Shown here: positions 46,760-57,489 of the stretch, piece by piece
Layout of the letters: the number at the start of each line of letters is the position of its first letter
How positions within the stretch are numbered: position 1 is the first letter of the stretch
Source of the DNA: Branchinecta lynchi
Taxonomy: Eukaryota; Arthropoda; Branchiopoda; Anostraca; Branchinectidae
DNA: 64,000 nt
Assembly (NCBI GenBank): GCA_023053575.1
Contig: JAKZAP010000054.1
Coordinates: 496,001-560,000, forward strand
Direction of reading: 5' to 3'
Position numbers and translations under genes: made by a program
Notes under the pieces: model-generated
What the model was told of the DNA's origin: nothing
What the model saw: the letters and a program-made list of their open reading frames with translations, nothing else
Databases searched by the model: none

Positions 46760-49430
46760 TGTTCAGCGTTGTAAACACAACAACAAAAGAATATCGGAAG
46801 AAGGGACTAAATTGACTTCGCAGTCAGTTGAACTTTATCCTTTTCAATCGTTTCATCCTGACGGATGAAAACTTGGAACAATATCTCATATAATCTAGTT
46901 GGTATTACAAAGCTATCCGTAACTTTTCAGGATTAAAATACCGTAGATGCAGGGGCGTCGCAAGTGCATTTTCGGTGGGGGGGGGGGGGGTGCAGAGCCA
47001 AAATTTTACCGGATCTTTGAAAATTTTTACTGAATCCTACAACTAAGAATTCGAGCTTTAAATTATGGAACATAAACGATTACGTAGGAATAGTAACAAT
47101 AAAGGGCAGCATGAAAGGCGATAAGCCAACTATTAGGCGGCATTCTGGCGAAGCCCACATGGAGAGTATATTGCCGGCATGATTGCCGTAACAGCTTCTA
47201 TCTATTATAGCCAATAGAAAATTAAATCGAGATCCGCAGGCGAAATTTTTCGAAATTGTTTTTTCTGGAGGCTAAAATTTAACTGCTTCTCTTACAAATT
47301 ATCATTTACCGTTGATTAAATACCGAGACTCTAAGAAGTTCCAGAAATTGGATGGAGCGACGTTCCGGGAGCAGCAGCGACTGTAGTCTAGTCAATATGC
47401 TGCCCATAACCACACAAAGTTTTTGCTTTTTGCCTGCCAAATTTAATTTCCTTCCAAAATCTAGCTTTTACTGTTTGACCAGTGCTTCACTCGACCTCTT
47501 CTGAGTTTCGAGGTTCGTGGTAACTTCCGCATCCTGGCAATTATAACGAATAAACTACCGAATCCCAGTTATTATACCGAATAAGTTTAGACCGACAGCA
47601 TGTTCGGGATTCTGTATAACTACCGTATCCCGGTTATTATACCGAATTGTTTTTGTATCGAAAGACTACCGAACAGTATTCATATTCGGCATACTTTCGT
47701 CGAAACTGGAAACAAAGTCAGGATTCATGGTTAACTTCCCAATCCTGGAAATTATACTAAATAAACTAATGAATCCCAATCATGATACCGGATTATTATG
47801 AAATTTTCAAACTGGTGTATCTCATGAAGGAATTTTTGCACCAAAAAACGGATGCCGTATAATTTGATCAGCTCATCAACGGCTATCGATTGCCGTTGAA
47901 AAAAAAAATTCTACCTGTCTTAGTTCAAAAGTTGACTTTTTTGCCGTAGGCCAACTTTCTAACGTCACCACTTAGAAAGGAGCAAAGGATAAGCTCCAAT
48001 TTCTTTAGCAATGAGAGAAGTTCTAAAGTTTAAGATGTACATCTGATACCATCTCTCTACCGCACACCCAAGTGCAAAAAAACGAATGATAAACTCAGCT
48101 TAAATCGCGAACACAAATGGATAGAAACAAGAGATGGCAGCACTTTTGGGCCTCTCTCATTCTCAATGGTCTCTCATCCATCCACCGACTAAAAATGTTC
48201 TGACAAAAATGAGCGGAGGTGGGCTGATACAGAGCCTTCTTGGTCGCCCGTGTATACTCGTTGGTCTCCGCCGTTACACGCTTGAGTCATTTACGAAGAA
48301 AAAAACGTAGTCACTAGCGAGGCGGATGTTCTGGCCTGTTCACAAGGGAAGGAAATAGCGTTGGTTTTGTTTGAGTAGACGCTGGCGTCTGATTAGTGAT
48401 GGGAAAAACAAAAGCGAACTTGATGGTGGTCATTCATAATCGCTTTTGTTATACCATGACCACCAATACGGAGAATAAAATCCCCTGTGACATTCTTTTA
48501 TATGTCTCTGGGGAGAACCATATACAATGACAAACCAGGATCTGAAGCGCACTCACTGAAGTCACGACCCATTGAGTTTCAACATCATTAGTTTCAACTT
48601 TGTCAGACGAGTGTAAACTAAGACTAACGTAATTAAGGCTTGCGAGGATTACTGAAATTACTGAAAAGGTAGAATAGCATGGAATAGCCAAATAATAGGC
48701 TACCAGAAGGTGAGTGTAATTGAAGACATTTCGATTTAGTAAGTTAGATTTCAATTCAGCTGTTAATTGAAAGACGAAAGTTCGCCTCAACCTGGGCTAT
48801 CTCTTTTGTCTTTTAGTTCACTATTTACAAATAATTCGATGTCAACGGCGTATTTTCCCATCAAATAAAAGTCTTTGGTTTTCGTACTGAGGCCTTGCCA
48901 TATGAGCTCTAGTTTGTCTAGGACCCACATAGGAGTCCTAGTTTTTTTTTGTATTTAATTCAAAATAGTTTCTGGTTAGTTTGTCACAGTAGAAGCCTAT
49001 TGTAGGCTATAATGGTCCATCTGCGTAATATTTATTCATTTCCACTCAGCCTACTAAACCTCTAAACCACTTCATCTGGTATTCTCAGTTGAGAGCAAAT
49101 ACCTGGAATGAAATTTATCTCTTCTTGTTCTGGATATTGACACATTCGTAACATCTACTTTGCATCAAATGCCAGTTTCTGCATATTTCAATACATTCTT
49201 AATTGCTTCTGAACTTTCTTGTCAACCCCCGAAAGCTTGTTTGAATCAATGAGCCGGCAACCGCTGTTTCAGCGCCCGCCCAGCCCAGTGTGAACAGGCT
49301 CGTTTGCGTCGGGAGTCGACTCGACTCCGCTGGGTTGTATGACAGAGATAGGGAGACAGCAGTTCTTGCTTTTATTTGTTCTTGGTTATACGGAGCTTTC
49401 CAACACTTTCGGTCCACACTTTCGGAATAC
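46760..49430. other. Unassigned intergenic or MRF 3' region
   Basis: An hAT-like end, CAGGGGCGTCGCAAGTGC with a long G run, lies at 46953-46993. Repeated phrases TCCCGGTTATTATACCGAAT occur at about 47565-47770. A minus-strand open frame at 48790-48449 is hydrophobic and AT-driven. No gene could be supported, although the missing 3' end of the MRF gene could lie here. Confidence 0.35.
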
Positions 49431-49730
49431 AATGAAATCGGCGGCATAGGAATCTCGTGCCTCAGACGACCCACTTAAAATCCGGACCGGATCCGGTGAC
49501 TTTGGGGGGAGCTGGAGGGGGGAACCGGAAATCTCGGAAACGCTTAGAGTGGAGGGATCGGGACGAAACTTGGTCGGAAGAACAAGCACAAGTCCTAGAT
49601 ACATCGTTGAGAGAACCGGACCGGATTCGGGCACTGTGGCGGGAGTTTGAGGGGGGGGTTCGGTGATCTCGCGAGTTCGGTACTAGGACGATGAAATTTG
49701 GTAGGCATATCAGGGACACGAAGAGACTAC
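49430..49730 (+). repeat. Fragment of the 430-bp tandem family
   Basis: It contains GGACCGGATCCGGTGAC, GGAACCGGAAATCTCGGAAA, GATCGGGACGAAACTTGGT and CAAGCACAAGTCCTAGATAC in the order found at 16730-17290. Confidence 0.7.
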
Positions 49731-49849
49731 CATAAGAATAGTCGTTGAGTAGTCTTTTGAATAGTCCTGAGTATACCTAAGTCTGTCAGAGATAATTTAC
49801 CAGGTTTTATTAAAGGCATTAATCAACTAACAAGAAGTATTTATTTTAC

Positions 49850-49966
49850 CTTTCAAATAATCCGCATGGACAACCCAGTTCAAATTTCCCGAGGGGGATA
49901 AGAAGCTCCCTCTCTTTTTGTTATTCATCACAGATCTCGAAGCTAAGCGAAAATTTTCAAAAATTC
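49850..49966 (-). CDS. Candidate MRF-gene exon (38 codons)
   Basis: On the minus strand, ACACGTTTAG precedes the exon and AAAG|GTAAAA follows. The only frame compatible with the preceding candidate exon (phase 1) is open throughout and reads IFENFRLASRSVMNNKKRGS and then FLSPSGNLNWVVHADYLK. There is no family match. MRF C-termini are poorly conserved. The polypyrimidine tract would be provided by a TGCCTCA repeat. It could equally be chance. Confidence 0.25.
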
Positions 49967-49980
49967 CTAAACGTGTCACC

Positions 49981-50085
49981 ACAGCGGGCGATGAGGCACG
50001 TGAGGCAGACATGAGGCACTTGTGGCAGACATGAGGCACGTGAGGCAGGCATGAGGCAGGGAACTCTTACACCATGAGGCACCAG
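49981..50085 (+). repeat. GAGGCA minisatellite
   Basis: About four units of ATGAGGCACGTGAGGCAGAC (roughly 22 bp). The same unit occurs at 45999-46045. Confidence 0.65.
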
Positions 50086-50097
50086 TGCGCAACCCCT

Positions 50098-50690
50098 CGC
50101 TTTTACTTTTGCCAAATTTCCGGTTTGGGCCGATTTCGGGCAAACTACTCGTACGACAAGAAAATAAAGCTCACATATGGGTTCAGCATGCCTCCTTACC
50201 TCTGCATCGACTATCTAATTGGATTGAAAAATAACATTTTCGGCCCTTGATCTGAAACGCCCTCCATCCAAAAATGTATAATTACCATGGGCCTCATCTA
50301 TTTCTATTTCAGTTTATTTTCAAAACCGATACAAAGGTCAAGACGATTTGGTGGTTACCTTCCATTTTAACACTAATTATGTATACAACAAATAATTCTA
50401 CACTAGTTTGGATATGACCAAGACTTGTCAAACATAACACAAAATATTCAAATCTATACGAAATTAATGATGCGAGTTAAAAAGGTTGAAGAAAGCGGGA
50501 ACAAAACTTCTTAGGTAACGAGTCGTTGTGTGTTTAATTGGCTGCAATTTGGGTAGGCTAAGATAATCTTCGATCTACAACGATAAACCTCATATCTCAA
50601 AACCCTTCGTGAGATATGGTGCTAGCACAGACGGACAGACAGACGAACGGACAAGCTTTACGCAGTCAGGTACCCCGTGACTAAGGATTA
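50098..50690 (-). repeat. Decayed 137-bp-array element
   Basis: CCAAATTTCCGGTTTGGGCC at 50113 and GTGCTAGCACAGACGGACAG at 50620 mark an array unit and the head. Most of the interior is diverged, and the GGGATCCC palindromes are lost. Confidence 0.5.
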
Positions 50691-50797
50691 GTGATTTCGA
50701 AACAGAAAAGATTCAGGTCTCTACCCGTCATTTCCTGTCCATACACAAAATCCCTCGAAGAATTTGAAAGTGGGGTGGTTTTACAGTGATTACTTAC

Positions 50798-50870
50798 TGT
50801 CATCCTCGATGGTCGTCCCTCCATCTAACATCGCCGAAGGGTCTAATTCGGTCGTCTTGCTTTGGCTGGC
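50798..50870 (-). CDS. Candidate MRF-gene exon (24 codons plus 1 nt)
   Basis: On the minus strand, a strong acceptor GTTTTTTTAG and a consensus donor A|GTAAGT bracket an exon whose phase-0 frame reads ASQSKTTELDPSAMLDGGTT then IEDD. The other two phases contain stops. Phase 0 matches the end of the HLH exon at 56918. It is acidic and serine/threonine-rich, as expected for the region after the bHLH of a myogenic factor. Confidence 0.45.
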
Positions 50871-50899
50871 CTAAAAAAACATTGATTTTTAAGAGAGGA

Positions 50900-52714
50900 A
50901 GGACACAACCGACTATGAGCGTGTTTCACCCGTAGTTACTACGCCCGACGTCACGAATTCTGGCTTTTTGCCGTCAAGGCTGGAAGGATTTTCCTGTTTT
51001 CCAGCAGAATATCATGCCACGGGCTAATTAGACCTAACACGTTATAGAGATGCGTAGTTACCGCGCTTACTACTCTGCCGAGCATGGTCAGCAAATAGTT
51101 CCTATTAGTTACTGTTTCTAGAAGGTCGGAAAGGTCAGTGTAGTAACTTTTTACGAGGTTGGAACGAAAATAGTAACTAGTGGTTACTATTGTTAGAAGG
51201 GTGTAACACGCTCTCTATTTGAACTTGGATTTGATTAAACATTCAAAATAAAACAAACGGACAGGACCGTGGTACACAGAAAGGGCTGCAATCGAACGCT
51301 GAAACCCACCAGAAAACTTTGCAACAGACAATATTTTGCAACATCCATCTTTTGGAAGAGATTTCACGTTTATACAAATACAATATGTGTCCTAATGTGA
51401 CGGTCACCCATACACCTCATAAAAGCAAGTCTTCACCTTCCAAACTTTCTTTCCGGACTCCGGAAGGTTTCGGATTCCGGATGATATCGGATTCCGGACG
51501 ATTCCTGATCCTTCAGCTACATCTAATCTTCTCATGGAGAGAATTTTCACAATTAAGCTCCACCTCTCTCGAAGGTATGGACTGTACAAACCAATCAGTG
51601 ACAACAAGTTTTGGCGAGGCTGGTCACTAGGGGGAGGGGGAGTTAACGCATGGGAGTAAGCATGGGCACTGTTCTATTTTTTCATTCAAACAGGAACAGG
51701 CAGATACGGGTTACATAAGAACAGAAACGTTCCTGTAACACAAATGATGACTTTGAAATTAGAAACAGCTGTTAAACAGGCGAAAAAACAGAACCGGCTG
51801 TTTAAAACAGGTGTCTTTTTATATTTGATTTCCCGTATTTTTACTATTTTTTATGGTATAGTTCTCCTATAGTTTGCCCTGTACCAAGAAGTATCTTAAA
51901 TAGTTCTTCCTTGCACCGTACAGATGCTTTATTTGAGTTCTTTCATGGAACAAGAAATATCTTGGTCCAGAATTACAGCTGCCTATACGAATCACACTTT
52001 CTCCCGATGGAAAATGAGCCATAAAAGTTTCGTTTGTCTTAACAACAAATTTTCGCATATCTTTCCAGTTGAATTGTTTGTCATAGTGATTGGTAATAGA
52101 CTAAAGTTTACGGATCATAAAAACTCAAACTTTAGCAAGCTTCTGTGAGGGATGGTCGCGAGGGATGCATGTTCAACCAGTATACCGAATAGCTTTTCCT
52201 CGGTGGTCTCTTTTGAGCATGGTCATACTCGGCTCAAAACGCGCAAATTTCTCGGGTGAATGTGAGTCTACTGTTCTGCGAACATCCGTGGAATGGAGGT
52301 TCACTTTCATCATCAAGTTGAACTAATTCGACTTTTGGTGCCGGTGCGGATGTTGTGATGTCGCTAAGCTAGTTTCAGCCTTTTTACTTTTTGGGAGTCT
52401 TTTGAAAACACATTTACCTTCGCTGCACAGATTATACGTCATGTGAGCCCTTCTTGATGTTGATGATCACATGCTTGCTTTTAGTCGAAAGTTCATTTAT
52501 GAACACTTCACTCTTGCGGCCGCGATAGCCGGTTTTCCTCAGCGTTTTATTTTGTCATTCTTATCTCGTGAACCTTGAGAGATACTAATTTGAAACTTGG
52601 TGTACTTGTGGGTCTTGGGGTCTAGTTGTGCCTTTTGGGGATTCAACCCCCCACACACTCTCGTTTCAAGGTCAGATGGTCACAATTCCCCCAATTTTTT
52701 CTAAAATTTAACCG
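50900..52714. other. Putative MRF intron sequence
   Basis: It includes the GCATGGGCACTGTTC family copy at about 51660-51830 and repeated TAGTTACTA words at 50935-51200. The rest is unassigned. Confidence 0.35.
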
Positions 52715-52995
52715 AAAAGGACTGGGATAGGACAACCTAGTTACCGATCATCTATTCACTTAAATTAGCTTGAAGAGCCGCTGAAAGTTCGTTACTTCGT
52801 TGTTCCACTATTCACGAATAATCCATTTTCAAATAGTGGAATTTCCGTGCGATTTGTGGTACCTCTATGCGCTTGTTTTTTTTTTCCTGGCACTAAGCAA
52901 TCTTCACCAATCTCACCACTGCCACTGAAAAGCCGCGTTTGTGTTTAGATTAAAATTTCACGCGTCATAGTAGAATTTACGGTGTCGTGATGGCT
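52715..52995 (-). repeat. Dispersed repeat, inverted partner of 14757-15075
   Basis: GGATAGGACAACCTAGTTAC, CGTTACTTCGTTGTTCCAC and CTCACCACTGCCACTGAAAA are the reverse complement of the segments at 14757-15075. Confidence 0.6.
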
Positions 52996-53179
52996 GCACA
53001 CATTCTGAACGTCGTAACTGGAGCAGATAGTTGAAAATAAAAAATTCCCTTTGCAGAATCCAAATAATTCAGTATATTTGACTAAATGACACAAAAATTA
53101 GTTGGCTTTTCAATTAAATTTTAAAGGCTTACCACCTTTTTGCGAACTATGTGCAACTGGGCCCGGATTGCCCGGAGTA

Positions 53180-53440
53180 TATTACGTGACCAAATTCGCA
53201 AACTTACTAAACATGACTGCTACTAAGGTGAAATTTGGAATGCGTGAATATCATTGTCCAGATGGGTCTTTCGCCCCCCACCCACCCTCGCCCTTCCGGT
53301 TCAGAGGCAAGTGGAATGGGCTAACTGCGCAAACTTGCTAACCATGACTGGTGTCAAGGTGAGTTTCGGAATACGTGTTAACATTGGGGCCTAGATGTAT
53401 CTTCCGGTGATACCCCCCCCCCCCCCATCCAAACGCTGGG
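53180..53440 (+). repeat. Two-unit tandem duplication
   Basis: CGCAAACTTACTAAACATGA at 53198 and CGCAAACTTGCTAACCATGA at 53327 start two units of about 130 bases. Both end in C-rich tracts and contain GTGAAATTTGGAAT/GTGAGTTTCGGAAT segments. Confidence 0.55.
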
Positions 53441-53811
53441 AACTGGGCCCATATCGACCAATGAATTAAAAGTCAAGGGTGAATGGTTATTAGGCTGTCC
53501 GTTCACAATATATGATATCCGGTTTACTTTTACACATCACGTTTGAGCACTTCTTGCGCACTTGTTCAGATTGGACCCGAAGCCGGCTGCTTCCACGAAG
53601 GGTCGGAATAGACTTAGCTGACTACATATCGATATTTAATTTTTGTCCCTACTATTGATTGATTCTTGCTCAGTATTTTTCATAGCCGTCATCACATCCA
53701 CATTCCGCGTGGGTAATGGTAGGCTAAGGTTGACAAATTGGCCTCTTTTGGAATGTGCCATTTCGAAATGACGGACATCTGACGGACTGATAAGGCGGTT
53801 GCCCCCAAAAA

Positions 53812-54028
53812 ACAGATTTGGCTGTTTAAACAGGTGCAAAAAAAATAGGAACAGGGCAAAACATGACACACCAAAACGGAACAGAACATGTAAGAAAAAA
53901 ACAGCTGGCTTCAAAACAGCTGTTCTGTTTTTTTTTTGGGTCCCTGAAACAGAAAAGAGTAAACAGTAAAACAGGAGGAAAAAACAGAAACAGAAACAGA
54001 AAACAGGAACAGTGCCCATGCCTACATG
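53812..54028 (-). mobile_element. GCATGGGCACTGTTC element
   Basis: On the minus strand it begins GGCATGGGCACTGTTCCTG and continues through AACAG/CTGTT-rich sequence. Similar starts occur at 51660 and 54296. A minus-strand open frame through it comes from simple sequence. Confidence 0.5.
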
Positions 54029-54112
54029 GAAGCTAATCTTTTTTTGTTCAGGAGAACTTGAAGTGGAATTCAGCATGCCTGTGGTCGGAAATTGGAACGA
54101 TAGGCTTCGGTG

Positions 54113-54285
54113 AACCTTTAAATGACCTGTCTTACCTGTAATACTAACGCAACCTACTCCCATAATCACTCCATATATTTGTAAGCCCGGAGATCCCGGT
54201 TTCGCACGTTACATTATAAGTTTTATAACCCCTCTCTAGCAAAACCACGCTGATTTTCTCACTTGCCGTGTTTTTCCATCAGAAC
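54113..54285 (-). repeat. Dispersed repeat, inverted partner of 21496-21660
   Basis: AATACTAACGCAACCTACTC and GCTGATTTTCTCACTTGCCG match the reverse complement of 21496-21660. Confidence 0.6.
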
Positions 54286-54292
54286 AAGACTA

Positions 54293-54418
54293 AGCATGGG
54301 CACTGTTCTGTTCTCTTTTGGATATACCTGTTTTCTGTTCTGTTCTTGCAAAAAAAAAACAGAAAAGGTCTCCTGTTCTTTTATTTACCTGTTCTGTTCG
54401 GTTCTGGTTTGCTAACCG
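54293..54418 (+). mobile_element. GCATGGGCACTGTTC element, plus copy
   Basis: AAGCATGGGCACTGTTCTGT starts a CTGTTCT-rich segment related to 53812-54028 in the opposite orientation, about 265 bases away. Confidence 0.45.
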
Positions 54419-55371
54419 TTCTTACAACTGCCATATGAGCTTTCAGCTATTGTTGGTATTAAAATCCTTGAGAATTCCATCCTCCCTCCGGGTTTCAGCG
54501 CTGAGGCCAGCAAGCGGTCGCCATACCAGTCAGTGTTGCCACTTTCTCCGCGATTTCGCGACATAATGACGCGATTCTGACGAAAATGCCGCATAAAATT
54601 TTGATTACACTGCATACCGCAATTATGCCGCGAAATGACTTTTTAATAACAGCGTAATGTTTTTTGAAAGTTCAAGTGAGTATAAGCTGGCTTGCAGTAA
54701 GAGAGTAATACCGCTTTCGTTCCCATACTTAGTTTGTCCAGCTGAAGTTGCTTGTCTTTTGTCTGGCAAGAAAAACAAGGAATTCCAAAGCCGCGTTGAT
54801 TCACGGAAGTCAACTACGGACCTTAATTATTGACCCTAGTTGGCAGCTTGTCCCGTGGGAGACCGTTGTTGTCGACACTGGGTTGAGATCGCAGGTTTCA
54901 GATTCTCTTTCACAGCATGACATCTGTCAGCCCACACGAGTTTTGTAGTTAACAAGAAGGGACTGGCTTGTCTTCTGTGACAGGATTTCTTGATTGAAGC
55001 TACATTTACATCATCAGGTCAGAAAGAGTTTATTAGATTAGATATATGCTACACGTGGGCCACCCAAAAGGACCTGACCTATCGTAGGCGGTAGGCGGCT
55101 TTTCTGCTATATACGGTTGTGTTTAACTCGCAGGGGGGGAGGGGGAAGGCTCAATGCTCATGGCCTGTTAACTTATGCCCAAAAACACAAGTTAACCTTG
55201 ATCCACAGAGGATTGACAGCCTGACGAGGACCCTTGCCAAGAAGGGCCGAAATATCGCTGATGAAAAATCATAGCTGACGTATCCGTTGTAAACATTGTT
55301 TGAATAACCTTGGATTTGGATGTAGGACATCTGAAACGAAGAAGGGCATAACTCATAGCTGCTACGGGGAA

Positions 55372-55651
55372 CAGAGGCGTTACTAGCCAAAATGTTTGGG
55401 TGGGACAAGGCATTTACCGACTGGCTGGTAAGTTTTACGGACTGTTTAGGCCGAAAAATGACCGTTTTCAAGAAAGAAAAAGACAGTTTTGAAAATAATC
55501 GACTGATTTTCGGAAATAAACGACTGTTTTGACGAAAAACAGTAGATTTTCAGAAAATCGCGGCGCTTCGCGCCGACTCACTTATTTTGTACCGACTGGT
55601 CGACAATATTTGGGGGGTCCCCCCCCTCTCCTTCCAGTCGTGATACCCCTG
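55372..55651. mobile_element. ACCGACTG hAT-MITE family, copy 2
   Basis: The ends are CAGAGGCGTTACTAG and (inverted) CAGGGGTATCACGACT. Flanking octamers ACGGGGAA and ATGGGGGA agree at 6 of 8 positions, consistent with an old hAT duplication. The interior is like 39333-39575. Confidence 0.65.
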
Positions 55652-56154
55652 ATGGGGGATATGGTTTTTCTGTAGACATCGGTGTAATGCAGTAGATTTT
55701 ATCCACAAGTGAAAATTATAAATGCTACCTTCTGAGTGGATATAATGGGGTGGTACAAATGTGAGGAAGGGGCGGTCAGTACGAAAATGCTTTGGGTTAT
55801 CATCTAGCCTATTGTGGCATCCCACAGAGATAGAGCTAAATATTTTCGGAAAATATAGATATGCTGCTTGAATTCTAATTTGCAACTGGAAATCAGAAAT
55901 AACAACATATTGGTCGGTATTGTGTGGTGCGGTATGGTATGGCTCAGGTGGGGTCATCAGGTGACAACCATGACTTCTTAGCATATCTTAGCATATGACT
56001 TCGAAACCATATCCGCTTTCAGAAGGATATAGCTTTATTTTAATCTTATCCGGTAAATGCTTAAGTTCGAAGACAAACTAAAAAAAAAAAAAACAGCTGT
56101 ACCGTCAATGGGGTAGACAACGCGCGTTTTCTCGCACTTACTCATTTACACCAC

Positions 56155-56427
56155 CAGGAGCGTCACATTTGTGGGGGGAGGGGCGACCCCCCCCCCCCAA
56201 ATGTTGTAGGCCAGTCGGTAAAAAATAACCGATTCGGTGCGAAGCGCTCCTATTTTCCCTAAAAACTGTCTGTTTTTCGTAAAAAAGGATTTTTTGTTAA
56301 AACAGTTGGATTTTTCGTTAAAACAGTCGTTTAATTATAAAAAAAGTTGTTTTCTGTAAAAATGACCAGCCAGTCAGTAAATACCTTGCCTCGCCCACCA
56401 AACACTTTAGCTATTGTACCGGCTCTG
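56155..56427. mobile_element. ACCGACTG hAT-MITE family, copy 3
   Basis: It starts CAGGAGCGTCACATTTG and ends GTACCGGCTCTG. Flanking octamers TACACCAC and TTCACTAC agree at 6 of 8. It contains G and C runs at 56176-56202 that can pair. Confidence 0.65.
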
Positions 56428-56917
56428 TTCACTACTTAAGTTTTAACCCTTTCTCTACCCAAAATACAAAAAATCGAGTCTTTTGAGAATTTTGGACGTG
56501 TCCCGAATTTTACCGATATTGGTTGAAAGATGCCGCAGAAATGCCGCTTTTTGACGAGGCCGGCACCGCGAAGCGAAGCGGTCGAGTGGCAACACTGATA
56601 CCAGTACTGAAATTATAGCCGCACACGGACAGGCCACACTCATTATGTGAAGAGTATCATAAATATATTGTATAATAACAAGAATGAATTGTAAATGACT
56701 CGAGTGTTGTTGTTTGTTAGCTTTCGTTGTTACATAGTTTTTCGTATACAGTTCCTTGCACGACTATGTATTCTGTCATCAAAATCTCATTCCCTTCGAG
56801 AATTATCGTGGGATCCCAAAAAGCGACCCATAGGACGCGAGACTTCATTGTGGCGTAAGAGTTCGTAAAAATTTGGATTACACTTTTTTTTCTAAACTAT
56901 ATGTAATAAATCAATAC

Positions 56918-57064
56918 CTGTCTCTCGGTCTCTCTCGATCCCTCCAGAACGTCTTCCAGTGATTTGATGTATTCGATGGCCATTCGTAAAATATCCACTT
57001 TGGTTAACCGTTGGGATGGGTTAGAACATGTTCGCCTTTTCAGAACTTCGAAGGCCTCGTTGAC
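56918..57064 (-). CDS. MRF: Myogenic regulatory factor (MyoD-family) helix-loop-helix exon
   Basis: It has 49 codons, acceptor TTATTTTTGCAG and donor CAG|GTATTG, phase 0 at both ends. It begins [16 protein letters not shown] and continues [20 protein letters not shown] then [12 protein letters not shown]. The VNEAFE helix 1, the SNP-x-QRL loop and K-V-[ED]-I-L-R-x-A-I-x-Y-I helix 2 are diagnostic of MyoD/Myf5/myogenin/nautilus and differ from Twist, Hand, Atonal and E-proteins. The family controls skeletal muscle genes by binding E-boxes. The exon starts immediately after the basic DNA-binding region, which must be on an upstream exon that was not found. It runs opposite to Fringe. Confidence 0.88.
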
Positions 57065-57121
57065 CTGCAAAAATAACATCAAGGTCTGACAAGTTCCAAG
57101 ATTATCTCCAGAGCCGTCTCG

Positions 57122-57384
57122 TATGAGTGAGGGGGGACCCCTACTCCCCCATATCGCCAACAGCCACTCGGTAAAAAACGGAGTTGGGGCGGTGCGCCTC
57201 GATTTTTCTCAAAAACAGTCGTTTTTTCTTCAAAACATTCGATTGCGACATTCTTTCTTTCTTTCATAAAAACAATGAATTTTTTGGAGAAAATGGTCGA
57301 TTTTCTGAAAAAACAGTCGGTAATCAATACCAGCCAGCCGGTAAATACCTCCCCACCCCCCAAATATTTTGGCTAGTAACGAAT
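57122..57384. mobile_element. ACCGACTG hAT-MITE family, copy 4
   Basis: CAGCCACTCGGTAAAAAACG through AAAAACAGTCG words to CAGCCAGCCGGTAAATACCT and TTTTGGCTAGTAACGA. Termini are blurred. It begins 57 bases upstream (in transcript sense) of the HLH exon. Confidence 0.55.
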
Positions 57385-57489
57385 CAAAGCGCTGTAAAGT
57401 ATCTATATCATACGATCTGCTTTTTCAGACCAAAGAACCCCTGGAATAGGCACGAAGGTTGCATTACTGCAGATAATAATAATAATATG

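Noticed and set aside
48449..48790. Minus-strand 113-codon hydrophobic frame considered as the final MRF exon or a membrane protein.
   Set aside because: The acceptor-compatible phase hits a stop within about 20 codons, and the long frame lacks family similarity.
53636..54169. Minus-strand 177-codon open frame with phenylalanine/cysteine runs.
   Set aside because: It is translated simple sequence (AACAG/CTGTT-rich) of two dispersed repeats; there is no domain and no codon bias.
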